Source of the DNA: Caulobacter segnis ATCC 21756
Lineage (GTDB): Bacteria > Pseudomonadota > Alphaproteobacteria > Caulobacterales > Caulobacteraceae
NCBI RefSeq assembly: GCF_000092285.1
Contig: NC_014100.1
Coordinates: forward strand, 4,464,001 to 4,528,000
Reading direction: 5' to 3'
DNA length: 64,000 nt
The position numbers were made by a program, and so were the translations under genes. The notes below the pieces were generated by a model. It was not told where the DNA came from. It saw only the letters and a list, made by a program, of their open reading frames with translations, and did no database searches. Position 1 is the first letter of the stretch, and each line of letters starts with the position of its first letter. Of the stretch, positions 63,954-64,000 are shown in pieces.

Positions 63954-64000
63954 ATGGCCGACTGGATGGACGCGGAGCAGGTTATGGAACGGCTGGGGAT
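63954..64000 (+). CDS. Start of a probable HTH-citrate synthase fusion (partial)
   Basis: Only 15 full codons lie in the window: MADWMDAEQVMERLG. This resembles the start of a MerR-like helix-turn-helix (…AEQVMERLGV, 'leucine-based' helix 1-2), as found in proteins that fuse such an HTH to a citrate synthase domain and sit beside a stand-alone citrate synthase. It is divergent from the citrate synthase gene by about 74 bp. Family is inference from very few residues. Confidence 0.4.
   Translation, partial: MADWMDAEQVMERLG

Overview
The window is GC-rich, gene-dense chromosome of an alphaproteobacterium, most likely Caulobacter or a close relative. The inference rests on three things: lineage-typical genes (the FYDLN-acid TIGR02300 protein, an Hsp20/DUF1150 pair, the lptC-lptA-lptB-rpoN-hpf-ptsN order, an NDUFA9-like reductase), tRNA promoters of the form TTGACG-17 bp-TA, and frequent TTG starts. 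I could not run a database comparison, so genus is inference. I see no phage, insertion sequence, CRISPR array, plasmid or rRNA genes, and no gene-free stretch longer than about 300 bases.

1-7.6 kb: the tail of an unrecognised gene, mscL, ihfB, a DUF3857/transglutaminase periplasmic protein, and the minus-strand run aroA-cmk-rpsA, with the TIGR02300 gene divergent from aroA. 7.7-15.5 kb: tRNA-Ala(GGC), an Hsp20 with its DUF1150 partner, then on the minus strand the envelope and nitrogen block rnd-lptC-lptA-lptB-rpoN-(ExoD)-hpf-ptsN, and tRNA-Leu(CAG).

15.6-29 kb: NDUFA9-like reductase, uppP, the gltD-gltB glutamate synthase operon, an ATP-dependent DNA ligase without its usual partners, an MFS transporter, a WbpE-like sugar aminotransferase and an MscS channel. 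29-41 kb: a MarR regulator overlapping a zinc-ribbon gene, a transaldolase, a sugar-nucleotide group (rmlD-like, gmhB, AGE-family isomerase, manC), nadE, tkt, an OprB porin, tRNA-Ala(CGC) and the YggT/DUF167 pair.

41-54.6 kb: a membrane hybrid histidine kinase; an orphan C5-methyltransferase, cysK and vsr in one run; a lipoprotein and a serine hydrolase; then the dTDP-rhamnose set (rmlB-rmlD, rmlA, and rmlC divergent from a rhamnosyltransferase-like GT2), interrupted by purU and an argE that carries a frameshift. 54.6-64 kb: alpha/beta hydrolase, threonine dehydratase, FKBP isomerase, galU, queG with a GST, hldE, a CDF cation exporter, and a citrate synthase homologue divergent from the start of what looks like an HTH-citrate synthase fusion.

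The main theme is cell-envelope supply: dTDP-rhamnose (rmlABCD), ADP-heptose (hldE plus a GmhB-like phosphatase), GDP-mannose (AGE isomerase, manC), UDP-glucose (galU), lipid carrier recycling (uppP) and LPS export (lptABC). The second theme is nitrogen control (rpoN, ptsN, gltBD). The most notable observations are the argE frameshift at a GC-dinucleotide run, an intergenic repeat that supplies the C-terminus of QueG, the methyltransferase-cysK-vsr cluster, and the divergent citrate synthase-like pair with a palindromic intergenic region.
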